Translations under genes and position numbers: made by a program | Part shown: positions 5,475 through 6,759 of the stretch, piece by piece | How the letters are laid out: each line of letters starts with the position of its first letter | Position numbering within the stretch: position 1 is the stretch's first letter | Notes under the pieces: generated by a model | Database searches by the model: none | What the model saw: only the letters and a program-made list of their open reading frames with translations | What the model was told of the DNA's origin: nothing | Assembly (NCBI GenBank): GCA_934663655.1 | Contig: CAKUKT010000147.1 | Location: 1-6,759 of the forward strand | DNA from: an uncultured Victivallaceae bacterium | GTDB lineage: Bacteria; Verrucomicrobiota; Lentisphaeria; Victivallales; Victivallaceae | DNA: 6,759 nucleotides | Direction: 5' to 3'

Positions 5475-6351
5475 GGAACTGGAGCGTTGCCTTGACAGCC
5501 ATCGGGCGCTGGATTTTGAGCTGGCGGATGATTTGCCCGGTGATGGCGTTCATACGCATAAATTCTGGGAAATCGTATTGTCCCGGCGCCCCAGTGAGCG
5601 TACATTTTCCGCTTTGATTCTGATTCCTCCCGGGTGTGTTCACCGGCGGCTTTCTCCCGCCGGGCTCGGGACGAGCATGGTGATGGGGGTGGGATGGTGC
5701 TGGTTGAGCTGTTCCTACCTGAACCAGTCGATTCTGGGTTCGGACGCGGTTTTCGAGGAGAGCGAACTTCTGGTTTCCCACCTGGAGATGCTCGAGCGCT
5801 GGCGCCGGGTGGGTCTGCCGCCCCGGCGGCTGGCGGAACACGTCCTCCCGCTGCTTGGAGAGATTCTTCAGCTTCTCCAGCGTACCCTCGGAGATGGAAT
5901 AAACGAACGTATCGGTGACGCCGCGGATATGGCCAACCGGTATATCAACGTTAATTTCCGTCGGCCGGGGCTTTCCGCGACGGAGATCGCGCGCAATGCC
6001 GGGGTCGGCTGTCACCATCTGACCAGGTTGTTCCGGGAACATTACGGAACCACCGTGCGCGGCCACATCACTCTGGTGCGGTTGCGCCACGCCTGTGAGA
6101 TGCTGGCGGAGGATGTCGAACCGGTGGTACATATCGCCGCCATGACCGGATGGCGTTCGCACACCTATTTTTCCCGGGTTTTCCGGAGGGTGTTCGCGAT
6201 TTCTCCGACGGAATTTTCTCGCCGCTGTCGTGAGGAGGGGGGCTCCTGGTGGCGGATCGCCGAGGCCGCGGCACCGGGATGGGAAGATAAATTGCGCCGC
6301 ATCACCACCGAGAGAGCGGAAAAGTCCGGAGAGGAGAATCAATCTGATTAG
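5443..6351 (+). CDS. AraC family transcriptional regulator with N-terminal cupin-like domain
   Basis: A 302-residue DNA-binding regulator. The N-terminal part looks like a small cupin sensor: HTHKFWEIVL (37-46) has the HxHxxxE pattern, and LILIPPGCVHRR (58-69) the usual second cupin strand. Helices follow (about 105-170). The C-terminal AraC domain has two helix-turn-helix units: LSATEIARNAGVGCHHLTRLFREHYG (177-202) and VVHIAAMTGWRSHTYFSRVFRRVFAISPTEF (228-258), ending in the classic SPxEFxRR. A charged tail of about 40 residues follows. The ligand is probably a sugar, inferred from the divergent GH-D glycosidase. GGAG (5434-5437) lies 5 nt before the first ATG (5443) and 8 nt before the second in-frame ATG (5446), so either may be used. 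Likely targets are the shared intergenic region, its own promoter, and possibly the downstream prepilin-type gene. Confidence 0.92.
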   Translation: MMTPAQKRLLEELERCLDSHRALDFELADDLPGDGVHTHKFWEIVLSRRPSERTFSALILIPPGCVHRRLSPAGLGTSMVMGVGWCWLSCSYLNQSILGSDAVFEESELLVSHLEMLERWRRVGLPPRRLAEHVLPLLGEILQLLQRTLGDGINERIGDAADMANRYINVNFRRPGLSATEIARNAGVGCHHLTRLFREHYGTTVRGHITLVRLRHACEMLAEDVEPVVHIAAMTGWRSHTYFSRVFRRVFAISPTEFSRRCREEGGSWWRIAEAAAPGWEDKLRRITTERAEKSGEENQSD

Positions 6352-6410
6352 AAAAATTCTCAACGGTACGGGGTTGGATTGATGTGTAGATTTTCTCGCC
6401 TTAACCCCAA

Positions 6411-6438
6411 ATGACGAAAATTGACATGATTTTATAAT
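6411..6438 (+). promoter_or_regulatory. Possible promoter for the prepilin-type gene
   Basis: A perfect -10 TATAAT (6433-6438) has a poor -35 ATGACG (6411-6416) at 16-nt spacing, as expected for an activator-dependent promoter. The direct repeats flank the -10. An alternative is TTGCTT (6460-6465), 16 nt, TAAAAT (6482-6487), which lies downstream of the repeats and would place them at activator positions. I cannot decide between them. Confidence 0.4.
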
Positions 6439-6450
6439 GAAAATTGACAT
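6416..6450 (+). repeat. 12-bp direct repeat, 23-bp period, upstream of the prepilin-type gene
   Basis: GAAAATTGACAT occurs exactly at 6416-6427 and 6439-6450. The 23-bp period is about two helical turns, so both copies face the same side of the DNA. AraC-type proteins often bind two same-direction half-sites about 21 bp apart, so this is a candidate regulator site. Each copy contains TTGACA, but neither has a -10 at normal spacing. Confidence 0.55.
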
Positions 6451-6499
6451 AGGGCTCCATTGCTTTTTTGTACCCGTCTGTTTAAAATAATTATTGGCA

Positions 6500-6519
6500 A
6501 TCCAGGAATATTTCCGGAT
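6500..6519 (+). repeat. Leader hairpin upstream of the prepilin-type gene
   Basis: ATCC-(A)-GGAA and TTCCGGAT form an 8-bp stem with one bulged A and a TAT loop, ending 41 nt before the ATG. No T tract follows. It may be an mRNA leader structure or an operator. The rest of 6352-6560 holds a loose GGGGTT/AACCCC pairing (6370-6375/6403-6408, 27-nt loop) after the AraC stop, which is too weak to call a terminator. Confidence 0.4.
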
Positions 6520-6560
6520 GGCGACGGGAAATCACCGAATCAAAAAAGCGAGGATGCTAA

Positions 6561-6759
6561 ATGAAGATGTTGAAGCAACCGGCAGGAGTTGTTACTGTCC
6601 AGAGAAGTCAATCATCACCGGACAACGGATACTCCAAGTCGGTTTTGCCAAAGCGGCAGGGGTTCACATTAATCGAATTGCTGGTGGTGATTGCGATCAT
6701 TGCGATTCTCGCGGCAATGTTGATGCCGGCACTTTCCAGAGCCCGGGAAGCTGCCAAGG
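6561..6759 (+). CDS. Prepilin-type N-terminal cleavage/methylation protein (pseudopilin-like), 3' end cut by window
   Basis: Only the first 66 codons are present. The type III signal is clear: QGFTLIELL (33-41), with cleavage expected after G34, F35 as the first mature residue, E39 as the +5 glutamate, and a hydrophobic helix to about 53, followed by [12 protein letters not shown]. PilD-type peptidase would cleave and methylate it, and it would then assemble in, or be anchored through, the inner membrane. Lentisphaerae genomes are known to carry many such genes, often labelled type II secretion proteins or DUF1559, and most have no proven role. The pre-cleavage leader is long: 34 residues, against 5-30 for common type IV pilins. 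GAGGA (6550-6554) lies 6 nt before the ATG at 6561; the ATG at 6567 is an in-frame alternative. Its place directly after the AraC gene suggests one regulatory unit. Confidence 0.85.
   Translation, partial: MKMLKQPAGVVTVQRSQSSPDNGYSKSVLPKRQGFTLIELLVVIAIIAILAAMLMPALSRAREAAK

Noticed and set aside
6421..6449. Two perfect TTGACA boxes as -35 elements
   Set aside because: Neither has a -10-like hexamer at 16-18 nt; the second box itself occupies that place for the first. They are better read as parts of the direct repeat.

Overview
The window looks like a piece of a chromosome from the Planctomycetes-Verrucomicrobia-Chlamydiae group, most likely a Lentisphaerae (Victivallis-like) bacterium. Three things point there. 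The gene at the right edge has a prepilin N-terminus ([20 protein letters not shown]) of the kind these genomes carry in many copies. The first gene matches the exosortase-associated TIGR04073 family. A GH36-like glycosidase sits beside an AraC regulator and a prepilin-type gene. This assignment is inference from family recognition; no search was run. Coding DNA is GC-rich, while promoter regions are sharply AT-rich.

Left half, housekeeping (1-3041, all + strand). An AT-rich promoter with an UP-like A/T tract drives a small secreted TIGR04073 protein (231-665), followed by a likely intrinsic terminator (736-771). Next is the translation-associated ATPase ychF (926-2026). A clear promoter whose -35 overlaps the ychF stop codon drives a two-gene operon: a TraR/DksA-type zinc-finger regulator (2122-2514) and lspA, lipoprotein signal peptidase (2511-3041), which overlap by ATGA. 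A perfect short hairpin at 3051-3067 lies between lspA and the convergent glycosidase gene.

Right half, carbohydrate module (3088-6759). A cytoplasmic clan GH-D glycoside hydrolase (alpha-galactosidase-like, - strand, 3088-5235) is divergent from an AraC-family regulator (+ strand, 5443-6351). Their 207-bp shared region holds two good back-to-back promoters and three inverted repeats placed on the promoter elements. The regulator's leader can fold into an 8-bp hairpin whose loop holds the ribosome site and start codon of a 20-codon upstream ORF. Downstream of the regulator, an AT-rich gap with a 12-bp direct repeat (23-bp period), a possible promoter and a leader hairpin precedes a prepilin-type gene cut by the window edge.

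Reading of the whole: the AraC protein probably senses a sugar and controls the divergent glycosidase and perhaps the prepilin-type gene. No tRNA, rRNA, CRISPR array, insertion sequence or phage gene was seen. The least explained parts are the regulatory DNA/RNA around the AraC gene, the altered sugar-binding motif of the glycosidase, and the pairing of a regulator with a long-leader pseudopilin.
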